Below are positions 32,658 through 39,658 of a stretch of 47,301 nucleotides of DNA, one piece after another. The DNA lies in IMG/VR virus record IMGVR_UViG_3300042470_000391, positions 1 to 47,301 of that record; one strand, written 5' to 3'. This stretch comes from a virus. Both the position numbers and the translations under genes were made by a program. Position 1 is the first letter of the stretch. The number at the start of each line of letters is the position of its first letter. The notes beneath the pieces are model-generated. The model worked only from the letters and a program-made list of their open reading frames with translations, was not told where the DNA came from and searched no databases.

Positions 32658-34484
32658 ATGACTGTTGAAACTCGCGCAGCATGGATGATCGGCACCTATC
32701 GCAACGTCGTCCTCGCGCCGAGTCCACCAAATGGCCCGACTGCGCAGAAGTTCGGCTGGGCTGATGTTCTAGCCCGGCTAGCGCTGAACCCTGCCGACCC
32801 GGCGCCTGTTGCCCGGCTCATGGCGCTGCTGACCAGTACGCAGTACCGGTTCAATGAGTCGTTCATGCCTGCTGGCGCGGGCTGGATCCTCTGCAAGCAC
32901 TGGGACCGCTTCACGCCGGAGCAACGGGCCACGCTGGTGGCCAAGCTGAAAACAATCAGCGGCCTGCTCAGTCATGGCACTGAAAACCATTTCCTGATCA
33001 AGTACGTCGGCGCCTCGCTATTCGCCCAGCTCTGGCCCAGCGAAACGGGTTGGTATGACGCGATCACCAAACGGCGCATGTCAAGCGCTGAATTTGGCGC
33101 TGTCGTGAAACAACGCCTGCTGGTGACGCTGAGCAGCTATTTCGACAAGGCATACAACGAACACCTCTCCCCGAACTACCTGCCGGTTCATCTCTACCCG
33201 CTGCACGCGCTCTACAACTGCTCCACCGATCCCGATCTCAAGGCTGCCGCTGATGCCGTGCTCACCTATCACGCCGCAGACATGGCGGCTAACTTCTTTC
33301 ACGGCAACACCATCGCGCCATTCAACCGGCCTGGCCCCTACCGGAACATCGACCCGCAGCGCAACACGATCCTCAACACCCACCTCAAGGCGCTGTACTG
33401 GCTGTATTGGGCTGAGCTGATGCCGGTCAGCGACACCCCGCCGATGCGGTTCCCGTCGCTGAACTCGTTTGAGGAGGCCCGCCACTTCGCCGTGTGCGCT
33501 GCCATCTCCGCCTGGCGCCCGCCCGCGATGCTCGCTGATCTGGCCGCTGGTGCTGGCGTGCCGTTCACCCTGCGCGGGTCTGCCGCAGGGTTCGGAGAGT
33601 TCGCCCGTGGTGATGCTGCCTACACCGAGCGCACCGTTTACCGCCATCAGGAGTACGCCATCGGCAGCGGGAACTTCACAACCAACATCAGCAGCCCAGT
33701 GCCCGCCCGTGACCGGGGCCTGAGCGAGCGCTGCGGCCATCAGACCCTGCTGCGCACCACCAAGCCGCTGGCGGAGATTGCCTGCACTCACCCCTACTGG
33801 CGCACTGCTCCTGGCCAGTACGCCTGGCTCAGCCGCAGCTCACCGTTTCAGCAGAACGCCCAGCACGAATCAACGCTGATCAGCCTGTTCAACATCCCTG
33901 CCACCGATCCGTTCAGGGGCCGCACCGACCGCACCTGGGAGACGTACCGGGGCCCGATGATTCAGCAGGCATGGATCCGCTGGCCTAAGGGCCTCGATGA
34001 GGCCGTGCAGGACCGTGGCTGGCACTTCCTGCGGGAGGGCTCCAGCTACGTCGCCATCCGCGCTTGGGGGCCGTCGGAGCTGATCTCCGGCGAGTTCCCC
34101 GATATGACAATTCTGCGCAGCAACGGCGCTCAGAACGTCGTGGTGATGGACGTGGCCAGCGCTGTCGAGTTCGCCGACTTCGCCTCGTTCCGCGCCGCCG
34201 TGCTCGCTGCTCCGCTGTCGGTTGACCTGGCGGGTCCGTCTGTCAGTTACAGAAACGTGCGCGGCGACATCATCACCGCATCTTGGGGCACGTTCAATCC
34301 GGCCAGCCAGATCATCGAATCGTTCCCGCGTCTGGCGGTGAACGGCCAGGCTCAGTCGGCGCGATCTACTGCCGTCATGCAGTCCGGGCCCATCAGCCTG
34401 AGCAACCGGCAGCTCAAGGTGAAGACTCCCACCGGCAGTCTGTCCGTGGACTGGAGGGGCAGCCTGCCAGTGAAAGGGCAGTAA
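32658..34484 (+). CDS. Putative polysaccharide-degrading tail protein (alpha/alpha-toroid-like)
   Basis: 608 residues, GC-rich unlike most of the window. The first 280 residues are helix-rich with conserved-looking aromatic and His/Asn pairs (YNEHLSPNYLPVHLYPLHAL, AADMAANFFHGNTIAPFNRPG). The rest is beta-rich (WHFLREGSSYVAIRAWG). This two-part layout resembles heparinase II/III- or alginate-lyase-type polysaccharide lyases, which suggests a capsule or slime depolymerase. The catalytic residues are not identified, so the enzyme assignment is tentative. It ends the plus-strand structural block and faces the lysis cassette. A TATAAACA lies 25 nt before its ATG. Confidence 0.45.
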   Translation: MTVETRAAWMIGTYRNVVLAPSPPNGPTAQKFGWADVLARLALNPADPAPVARLMALLTSTQYRFNESFMPAGAGWILCKHWDRFTPEQRATLVAKLKTISGLLSHGTENHFLIKYVGASLFAQLWPSETGWYDAITKRRMSSAEFGAVVKQRLLVTLSSYFDKAYNEHLSPNYLPVHLYPLHALYNCSTDPDLKAAADAVLTYHAADMAANFFHGNTIAPFNRPGPYRNIDPQRNTILNTHLKALYWLYWAELMPVSDTPPMRFPSLNSFEEARHFAVCAAISAWRPPAMLADLAAGAGVPFTLRGSAAGFGEFARGDAAYTERTVYRHQEYAIGSGNFTTNISSPVPARDRGLSERCGHQTLLRTTKPLAEIACTHPYWRTAPGQYAWLSRSSPFQQNAQHESTLISLFNIPATDPFRGRTDRTWETYRGPMIQQAWIRWPKGLDEAVQDRGWHFLREGSSYVAIRAWGPSELISGEFPDMTILRSNGAQNVVVMDVASAVEFADFASFRAAVLAAPLSVDLAGPSVSYRNVRGDIITASWGTFNPASQIIESFPRLAVNGQAQSARSTAVMQSGPISLSNRQLKVKTPTGSLSVDWRGSLPVKGQ

Positions 34485-34533
34485 TAAGACAAACCTTGGC
34501 CCTGGTCAGCCAATTTGCTCAGCGTCAATTCTA

Positions 34534-34656
34534 TTATTGGTGCTCTTGCTGATGACTGCGATAGCACTTTGTCCTGCACTCATACTGACAAGACAGCGAC
34601 CACGCGGCAATACAGCACGAAAGCAGTCCCCAGGCAATAATTACACCAGCAGTCAT
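34534..34656 (-). CDS. Small Cys-rich membrane-anchored protein (40 aa)
   Basis: 40 residues. A hydrophobic N-terminus (AGVIIAWGLLSCCIAAW) is followed by a short polar tail with three more Cys. Its ATG overlaps the stop of the C39 peptidase gene by ATGA, so it is translationally coupled to it. LLSC could serve as a lipobox, which would make it a candidate outer-membrane lysis lipopeptide; a plain transmembrane peptide is equally possible. It is the last gene of the minus-strand cassette. Confidence 0.5.
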   Translation of the reverse strand: MTAGVIIAWGLLSCCIAAWSLSCQYECRTKCYRSHQQEHQ

Positions 34657-35363
34657 CGCTCTACGGCAACATACCAGCCAGTATTAGCTCCATCCACTTC
34701 CCATCGCTTCAACCAATTCTTCCGCGAATAGGCAATTCCTTTCCCTTTGGAATTATTCATGTAGCCGCCATGCACCATATCAGCTTCCCCATTGGGATCA
34801 TTGTGGATGAAGTGCAATGGTGTAAAACCAGTGACTACTGACCAGTGGCCACCGCCTGAAGGGCTGCTAACACTTCCTTTGTGCAACCAACCTACAAGCA
34901 CAGGACGCCCTGCTCTGATCTCTTTCTCAAGAAACGCAGCATTGCCGTTAGTGCCGAAGCGTGTTTTTAGCCCAAGGCTTTGCAGGGCTTTTACGTGGGC
35001 ATTGCCATTGGTGGTATCTCCAAAGCGGGCGCGAATCTTGTTATATGCGTCATCACTGCTGATTTTCCCATAGAACTTTGCGACCATTGCAGCAGCACTG
35101 CTAAAGCATTCTCTCCATCCTGTACCAGAAACGTTGTCGTTTTGGCATTCATACGGCACACTCAATTGCACGCTGCCCGCTGGAGGCTTGGGAGTGACTG
35201 GCAATAGCGGCTCTTTCACTGGCACTGCAGCCCTAAACATTTCCAAGAACTCTGCCCGTTTGTCTGCTGAGAATTGCTCCCACGCCCATTGCCAAGCTGC
35301 ATCTTGATGAGGCAAAGGGGACGATGGATCAGTGTGACGGGCTGCCTGCAGGAAATTGCTCAT
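34653..35363 (-). CDS. C39-like cysteine peptidase, probable endolysin
   Basis: 236 residues. Residues 69-100 contain VPYECQND, then GWRECFSSAAAMVAKF with Cys86 at a helix start; GGGHWSVVTGF supplies His173 and HNDPNGE the Asp189. This is the C39-like/papain-fold triad arrangement of a widespread phage protein family. The ending WEVDGANTGWYVAV is also typical. The first 60 residues are a linker-like helical part. Coupling to several small membrane proteins on both sides points to cell-wall cleavage at lysis, although structural-protein processing cannot be excluded. Confidence 0.75.
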   Translation of the reverse strand: MSNFLQAARHTDPSSPLPHQDAAWQWAWEQFSADKRAEFLEMFRAAVPVKEPLLPVTPKPPAGSVQLSVPYECQNDNVSGTGWRECFSSAAAMVAKFYGKISSDDAYNKIRARFGDTTNGNAHVKALQSLGLKTRFGTNGNAAFLEKEIRAGRPVLVGWLHKGSVSSPSGGGHWSVVTGFTPLHFIHNDPNGEADMVHGGYMNNSKGKGIAYSRKNWLKRWEVDGANTGWYVAVER

Positions 35364-35542
35364 TATTCTGGGAGATTTGGAAGAGAGTCGTTTAATGCTT
35401 TATCCAGTCGCTGATAGCCTTTGCGTCCCCAAAATGCCGCCACTGGCTCAATGATGCCTTTCACTATTGCAAGCCAAATACCGCGAGCAGCGATGGTGCC
35501 AATGGCAGCATCAACAGCTACGCGCCAATCGTCTAGCGTCAT
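35363..35542 (-). CDS. Small protein of lysis cassette (59 aa)
   Basis: 59 residues. The stop overlaps the C39 peptidase start (TAATG), and the start overlaps the preceding stop (TGATG), so it lies firmly inside the operon. A hydrophobic or amphipathic segment (AAIGTIAARGIWLAIVKGII) could contact the membrane. A helical tail with acidic and basic pairs follows. It may help the peptidase or form part of a holin system; no family is recognised. Confidence 0.6.
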   Translation of the reverse strand: MTLDDWRVAVDAAIGTIAARGIWLAIVKGIIEPVAAFWGRKGYQRLDKALNDSLPNLPE

Positions 35543-35748
35543 CAGTCTTCGGGCAGGAATCGACCATGGCGATCACGCGGGCGACTCTTCTTCTTTGTCT
35601 TATGCTTTAGCTCGTAAGGAAAGACGGTAGATGCACTGCGCAACAAAACTTGCAGAACAGAGTTGTCCTTGTACTTGGACATGCCGATTAGCTCGCTCAG
35701 CGCAAAGAGCCCGAAGCCAATCAGTACCTCCATGTTTTCTTCTACCAT
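35542..35748 (-). CDS. Small membrane protein of lysis cassette (ALSE motif)
   Basis: 68 residues with a strong ribosome-binding site (GGAGG about 5 nt upstream). An N-terminal span (MEVLIGFGLFALSELIGM) is followed by NSVLQVLLRS and a basic tail that ends KSRPRDRHGRF. The ALSE-x-x-G, NS-x-x-Q pattern is one I associate with small membrane proteins of cyanophages. A holin or holin-associated role is inferred from its place before the C39 peptidase. The RDRHGRF tail resembles the broken plus-strand gene at 32298. Confidence 0.65.
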   Translation of the reverse strand: MVEENMEVLIGFGLFALSELIGMSKYKDNSVLQVLLRSASTVFPYELKHKTKKKSRPRDRHGRFLPED

Positions 35749-35783
35749 GACACCTCCAAAGGCTAGAAACAGCCTAACAGGAA

Positions 35784-35996
35784 TTATGGAGCAGAGCTTC
35801 TATTGGTTTCAAGAGTTCTCACGCGAGCCTCTAGTTCTTGCACGTTTTCCGTGAGAGCTTCTAGGTTTTTAGTGATGCCTTCAATTTGAGCGGTTATCCG
35901 GGCCTGTTGATTGCCAATAGCAATCATCATACCGCCAGAAGCCATGAGCATTCCTGCCGTTACCGTTGCGGCAATCTTGGAAAGAGCTTCTAGCAC
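35784..35996 (-). CDS. Spanin-like membrane/coiled-coil protein
   Basis: 70 residues from a GTG start. One N-terminal transmembrane helix (AATVTAGMLMASGGMMIAIG) is followed by a coiled coil to the end (ITKNLEALTENVQELEARVRTLE). This is the shape of a small inner-membrane spanin (Rz-like) or of a holin accessory such as XhlA in reverse order. It is the first gene of the minus-strand lysis cassette. The family is not certain. Confidence 0.55.
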   Translation of the reverse strand: MLEALSKIAATVTAGMLMASGGMMIAIGNQQARITAQIEGITKNLEALTENVQELEARVRTLETNRSSAP

Positions 35997-36092
35997 TAGC
36001 TCAATGCAATGTTTTCTGTATTCTAAGCATCAATATGCGGGCCACTAAAGCACTGAGCCAGCCTGCTATCGTCTAGGAAAGCGAATAGCGCG

Positions 36093-36578
36093 ATGGTCGG
36101 AGAGCACGGGCCTGATGATCTTCTCCACTCTCTCATTGAATTACGACCATCTGAGGCAAAGCGCCGCTTTCGCAAGAGCATTTTTGAGGACTACCCGCTA
36201 AGGGGACCAATGGGGCAGGCGGCTTGCGCTTACTGTGGCAAGTGGCATGAGAAACTGACGCTTGATCACATTGTCCCTAAGAGCAAAGGAGGGCCGCACT
36301 TTGCAAGGTACAATCTCACTCCTTCCTGTCTGTCCTGCAACGCTTCTAAGTCCAATTTGGGCTTGCTTGAATGGTGGAGACCGCAGCGGTTTTGGACTGA
36401 ACAACGAGAAGAAATACTGATGGCCTGGATACATGCCCATAGCTTCGTTAGTGCCCACACCAGCATTGGGAGCTGGGAGCAATGGATGGAAGAGTGCCAG
36501 CGAGTGGTACCAGTGCATGAACGAAGAAAAGAAAAGGCGGCTCAGTGGCCGCCCATACTTTTATTGAAGGCTAGTTGA
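36093..36578 (+). CDS. HNH endonuclease
   Basis: 161 residues. CAYCGK (C45, C48), LTLDHIVPKSKGG (D58, H59), NLTPSCLSCNASKS (C79, C82, N83) form a complete HNH fold with a structural zinc. It would nick or cut DNA with limited specificity. It stands alone on the plus strand between two minus-strand operons, with its end overlapping the neighbouring gene by 8 bp, the pattern of a free-standing homing endonuclease. A packaging role is less likely because HNH packaging proteins lie near terminase. Confidence 0.85.
   Translation: MVGEHGPDDLLHSLIELRPSEAKRRFRKSIFEDYPLRGPMGQAACAYCGKWHEKLTLDHIVPKSKGGPHFARYNLTPSCLSCNASKSNLGLLEWWRPQRFWTEQREEILMAWIHAHSFVSAHTSIGSWEQWMEECQRVVPVHERRKEKAAQWPPILLLKAS
36520..36553 (-). 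terminator. Minus-strand terminator of thyX operon
   Basis: GGCGGC (36536-36541), a 6-nt loop and GCCGCC (36548-36553) form a perfect stem. Read on the minus strand it is followed by TTTTCTTTTCTTC. It lies 18 nt beyond the stop of the 36571-36930 gene, inside the HNH coding end. Confidence 0.65.
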
Positions 36579-36930
36579 TTGGCGGAAACATGCTTTCTGA
36601 AGGCCCTAGCCTGACGGAGGGCATAGGACAAAAGCCGTCTTCGCACTCTGCATCTTCATCCTGGTGCAGTTCTGACCATGTACGCATGAAGGCAGTTGCA
36701 TAGCCTGCAATGTCTTCCCAGTGCTGAGAATCGTGAGGATCATGCCCAGAAAGAATCCTTGCGATTTTGTGAACAATCATGTCAAGAGCCTCCCTCCCCG
36801 CTGGGTGTAGAGACAGTGATGCCCAATTAGGGCTTTCACGCATTGAGACTTTCATTTGCTGGGAAACAATCCCAACCGACTCAAGCCCTCCGTGCTGCTT
36901 ATCTCTGTTTGGCAAGTTAAAAGCGTTCAT
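36571..36930 (-). CDS. DUF6378-like phage protein
   Basis: 119 residues. The core REALDMIVHKIARILSGHDP followed by HWEDIAGYATAFMRTW matches the small helical phage family often annotated DUF6378, with a conserved K-x-A-R and D-x-x-G-Y-A. Its fold resembles all-alpha NTP pyrophosphohydrolases, so a nucleotide-related role next to thyX is reasonable, but the EExxE catalytic pattern is not clear. It begins 2 nt after the ThyX stop. Confidence 0.65.
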   Translation of the reverse strand: MNAFNLPNRDKQHGGLESVGIVSQQMKVSMRESPNWASLSLHPAGREALDMIVHKIARILSGHDPHDSQHWEDIAGYATAFMRTWSELHQDEDAECEDGFCPMPSVRLGPSESMFPPIN

Positions 36931-36932
36931 GG

Positions 36933-37643
36933 TCAGAATTGGTAGTTGTTTTCTTCAAAGGCTTTGAACACTTCAGGGGCAATGGGGCGAGCAAGCACTT
37001 GCAACGATCTTGCATAAGCGGCAATTTCACTTTGAGCCCCCTTGTCAATGCGGAGGCTCATGAAGTGAAGCAGCGTCTGCAGCGAGCAAGTCCACGTGAA
37101 TGACGAGTACATGCAAGGCGGTAGAATTGCCCTAGCTTGCTCTTTGCTCACTCCTGTCAGCAGAAGCCCCTCATAAGCCTGTATGCAGCCCTGCAGGGCC
37201 TGTGCGTAAAGCTGGTGGGCCAATGCTTGATCATTGCCGTCTAGGAATCCCTCAGAGGCTTGTCGGTTGCTTTTGCTTTGTTTGGCAAAGTGTGTTGGCG
37301 TGTAGAACTGAGCATCCTCTGCTGAGCAGTAGCGAAAACTCTTCTCGTTCCAGCCAAGCTGATCATCAACATAAGTGGATGCAACAACGTGCTTCCACCA
37401 TTGCCGACAAATGAACAGTGGAGCCTTTACGAACCATTTGAACACCACACCACGAAACGGGCTTGTATGGTGCTCGCGGGCTAAGTAGTTGACGAGCTTC
37501 TCGTCGCGCTCTGTCCATTCCTCGGAGCGCTGCTCAAAGCTTTGTCTGGCATCATTTACCACGGACAGGCTTCTGCCCATTGAATCAACAAGAACGACAA
37601 GGCTCTTGCCGTCACCAAGGGGATCAATTGAGGGAAAGTTCAT
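36933..37643 (-). CDS. thyX: Flavin-dependent thymidylate synthase ThyX, variant motif
   Basis: 236 residues. It makes dTMP from dUMP with FAD, NADPH and methylenetetrahydrofolate. YLAREHHTSPFRGVVFKWFVKAP and a final core with NEKSFRY are ThyX features. The usual RHRxxSxNExSxRY is changed: CRQWWKHVVAS is followed by an insertion (TYVDDQLGW) before NEKSFRY. The ATG has GGGAG 5 nt upstream and overlaps the upstream stop by ATGA. Phages use ThyX to enlarge the thymidine pool for replication. Confidence 0.85.
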   Translation of the reverse strand: MNFPSIDPLGDGKSLVVLVDSMGRSLSVVNDARQSFEQRSEEWTERDEKLVNYLAREHHTSPFRGVVFKWFVKAPLFICRQWWKHVVASTYVDDQLGWNEKSFRYCSAEDAQFYTPTHFAKQSKSNRQASEGFLDGNDQALAHQLYAQALQGCIQAYEGLLLTGVSKEQARAILPPCMYSSFTWTCSLQTLLHFMSLRIDKGAQSEIAAYARSLQVLARPIAPEVFKAFEENNYQF

Positions 37644-37837
37644 TTGGCTCCCAGAAAACGAATGGTGGCGCAAACAAGGCACCAATCAAAATAGGAAAGC
37701 GCAAACGGCAAAGGAAAGAGGGCGGCGCAAGTCATTAGCAGCCACCCTCCGAACAAGATGGTGGCAATACCTCCAAGAGCTGTTCCTGCTACTTCTGCGA
37801 GCATGGTTGGCCAGTCTGTTTTGCCTGGTGGTGGCAT
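37640..37837 (-). CDS. Small membrane protein upstream of thyX
   Basis: 65 residues with two hydrophobic stretches (about 15-37 and 39-62, for example GTALGGIATILFGGWLLMTC). It is coupled to thyX by ATGA. The same frame continues upstream as coding-like sequence (VSIDGKPYSEQALDSFPMPP) to an in-frame TGA and then a short peptide with an ATG at about 37950. The true start may therefore be earlier or the gene may be disrupted. Function is unknown. Confidence 0.5.
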   Translation of the reverse strand: MPPPGKTDWPTMLAEVAGTALGGIATILFGGWLLMTCAALFPLPFALSYFDWCLVCATIRFLGAK

Positions 37838-37981
37838 GGGGAAAGAATCAAGGGCTTGCTCACTGTAGGGCTTTCCGTCAATGCTGACAAGGGTTTTCGG
37901 CTGTCACGACCAACCATTTCGGCTTTTCCCATTGATGCCCTTGCTCATGCCGTTAGCCTTAACGCAGCGTGATCAACAACA

Positions 37982-38347
37982 ATGAAGTTTGCCGTGCCGG
38001 TGCAGTTAGAGTGGGAAGGCCAGCCTTGTACTGCCGTGATGGGTCCGTTTCAGCATTCAATGGAGCGCGAGTTTGCGCTTGCCACAAGCCGTAAAGCGCT
38101 CAAGGAATGCAACGATCCGGCCAAGCTCAAGGAAGTGGCCAATAACCTGCTGGAAGGCTGGGCGATGATGAATACGGCTCTCCAGGGCACCATGCTAGAG
38201 AACATGCAATTGCGGCAAGCTGTAGCAGTGCGGGATAGTTCGCTAGAGGCTGCGGAAGCTTTGCTTAACGAGGCCGTAAAGTCCTTGCAGAAATATGAGA
38301 AGCAATCAACGTCGTCCAGAAAGGGTCTTTGGCCATGGAGGCGCTGA
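37982..38347 (+). CDS. Hypothetical helical protein
   Basis: 121 residues. A short beta N-terminus (KFAVPVQLEWEGQPCTAVMG) is followed by a long helical region (FALATSRKALKECNDPAKLKE) and a coiled coil, with a basic Trp-rich end. I do not recognise it. It is a lone plus-strand gene; its 3' end overlaps the convergent nuclease gene by 83 bp. Confidence 0.6.
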   Translation: MKFAVPVQLEWEGQPCTAVMGPFQHSMEREFALATSRKALKECNDPAKLKEVANNLLEGWAMMNTALQGTMLENMQLRQAVAVRDSSLEAAEALLNEAVKSLQKYEKQSTSSRKGLWPWRR

Positions 38348-38726
38348 GAAGAAAGATTGTCCAACCAGAAGTGTAGGCAAGATTGTACTTTCTGCAATCT
38401 CTTTCATAACCACTGCCTGTAACATGGCGTCCTCGGCTATAAACAGCACCTTGGATTTCGATGGCAGTACAGCTTTCTGGGTGGGCAAAGTCTAAGCGGT
38501 AGCGTTTACTGCGTTTGCTTTTGGCATAGCGCTGCTCAAAGTCAGCCTCCCAAGCAGGAACGTCGGAATACTCGCGCTTCAATGGAATGCCAGCAGCCTT
38601 GTCCCATTGCTTGAGAAACTGATCTTCAAGGGCGCTCAAAATCAGACGGCGGCTAGATGCACTGTAGCTGTTGCATGAAGAAAGGGGCTTCGGCCCCTTT
38701 CCATCTACCTTGCCATACCACGCCAA
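38265..38726 (-). CDS. PD-(D/E)XK-type endonuclease (VRR-NUC/DUF559-like)
   Basis: 153 residues from a TTG; the true start is uncertain because the frame is open further upstream and a hairpin lies over the first 15 codons. The core reads YRLDFAHPESCTAIEIQGAVY, with Asp and Glu-x-Gln, then RHVTGSGYERDCRKYNLAYTSGW, where Lys and Gly-Trp match the small nuclease family related to Vsr and DUF559. It probably nicks or resolves DNA. It lies at the downstream end of the minus-strand nucleotide/recombination block, after a possible terminator. Confidence 0.7.
   Translation of the reverse strand: MAWYGKVDGKGPKPLSSCNSYSASSRRLILSALEDQFLKQWDKAAGIPLKREYSDVPAWEADFEQRYAKSKRSKRYRLDFAHPESCTAIEIQGAVYSRGRHVTGSGYERDCRKYNLAYTSGWTIFLLSASMAKDPFWTTLIASHISARTLRPR
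38680..38701 (-). terminator. Hairpin/terminator upstream of nuclease
   Basis: A 9-bp perfect stem (GAAAGGGGC / GCCCCTTTC) closes a TTCG tetraloop at 38689-38692. On the minus strand the stem is followed by TTCATGC after its own TTTC, a weak terminator tail like those at 39916 and 36536. It lies between dcd and the nuclease core, so readthrough may control nuclease expression. Confidence 0.5.
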
Positions 38727-38761
38727 GCCGTGCCACGGCCCGCCATGCCGAGCCTCACCGG
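38711..38761. repeat. Degenerate 5-nt periodic repeat
   Basis: On the minus strand about ten consecutive pentanucleotides of the form NGGCN (TGGCG, TGGTA, TGGCA, CGGCT and so on) fill the gap between dcd and the nuclease. In the nuclease frame they read RHGGPWHGLAWYG. The strict 5-nt phase is unlike codon structure, so this is not ordinary coding sequence. Confidence 0.65.
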
Positions 38762-38777
38762 ACCTGGCGCTAACACT

Positions 38778-39362
38778 TTAGCCCACTTTTGACAAAGTGA
38801 CTACATTGCCTTGATTTTGATATTGGCCCGTATAGGGCGTTTCTACTTCTCCGCAACGGAAGAAAAGAACTTGCGCAATCCCCTCATCTGCAAACAAGCG
38901 AATAGGGAATGGGCTTGTATTCACAAAATTGATCGTCAAATAGCCGCTCCATGAGGGTTCAATTGGCGTTGCGTTTACAAGCAGCCCAAGTCTTGCGTAG
39001 GTGGATTTGCCTTTGACGATAGCGCCAATGTCATTGGGCATCGAAAACCGTTCCAGGCTGATGCCATTGCCAACGCTGCGCGGAGGTAGTTCATAGAAGA
39101 AGCCCAGTTCGCTATGCTGTAGCACCAAGTCGTAAGTGCGAACGGCATTGTTCTTGGGGCATAGTGCTTGATCTTCGCTAAGCAGTTGATCGTCTTCAAA
39201 CACTGAGAACTGCGCAGGAGACAGCCTGATGTCGTAGCCACATTGACTCAGCCCATAGCTTACTGCTTCGTGGCCATTGGCTTCACGCCGCTTTTCGCCC
39301 ACAAAAGGCATGAGAATGTCAAGCTCTGCGAGAGCGTTGATTTCTTTGTCGTTGAGGAACAT
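38778..39362 (-). CDS. dcd: dCTP deaminase-family protein, catalytic Glu replaced
   Basis: 194 residues. CGYDIRLSP, GKSTYARLGLLVNATPIEP and ADEGIAQVLFF are standard for the trimeric dCTP deaminase/dUTPase superfamily, and YTGQYQNQGNVV fits the C-terminal lid. Family deaminases have a catalytic Glu in TLExxN (E138 in E. coli); here the aligned position is Asn145 (LTINFVN). Ser120 and Arg124 are kept. It may bind but not deaminate dCTP, act as a dUTPase-like or regulatory protein, or use another residue. With thyX it indicates phage control of dTMP supply. Confidence 0.8.
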   Translation of the reverse strand: MFLNDKEINALAELDILMPFVGEKRREANGHEAVSYGLSQCGYDIRLSPAQFSVFEDDQLLSEDQALCPKNNAVRTYDLVLQHSELGFFYELPPRSVGNGISLERFSMPNDIGAIVKGKSTYARLGLLVNATPIEPSWSGYLTINFVNTSPFPIRLFADEGIAQVLFFRCGEVETPYTGQYQNQGNVVTLSKVG

Positions 39363-39367
39363 GGTGA

Positions 39368-39658
39368 TTAAAAAGAGCGATTGTTCATTTTCTGGAAAGC
39401 CGCAGCCAATAGTTCGTTGACCGTCATGCTGTCGGCACTGGCAAACATTGCAGCGGCGTCGTCAGCGCTTATGGAAGTGCATCGTGCCGCGAGAATCTCT
39501 AGTGAGATACCTGTGATCCCATCAAAACGATGCTCTAGTGAAAGCTGGTTAATAATGGGACCAGTAATCAAATGCGCTACGCCATGACCAGGAAAGCCAA
39601 TGCACATTTTTGTGCCATCGGCGTAGACCATGCTTTGGTGAGTGCGCACAAAAGTCAT
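39368..39658 (-). CDS. Hypothetical protein
   Basis: 96 residues with a beta-rich first half (SMVYADGTKMCIGFPGHGVAH) and a helical second half (AADDAAAMFASADSMTVNELL). I do not recognise it. It is coupled by ATGA to the preceding 79-residue gene and is separated from dcd by 5 nt, so it belongs to the same transcript. Confidence 0.6.
   Translation of the reverse strand: MTFVRTHQSMVYADGTKMCIGFPGHGVAHLITGPIINQLSLEHRFDGITGISLEILAARCTSISADDAAAMFASADSMTVNELLAAAFQKMNNRSF

Noticed and set aside
33081-33791. 236-codon antisense open frame in the 608-residue gene
   Set aside because: Expected by-product of GC-rich sequence; Gly/Arg/Val-rich and lacking start signals.
34495-34512. Terminator after the lysis cassette (TTGGC/GCCAA stem)
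   Set aside because: A 5-bp stem with an 8-nt loop and a weak GTTTGTCTT tail is not convincing.
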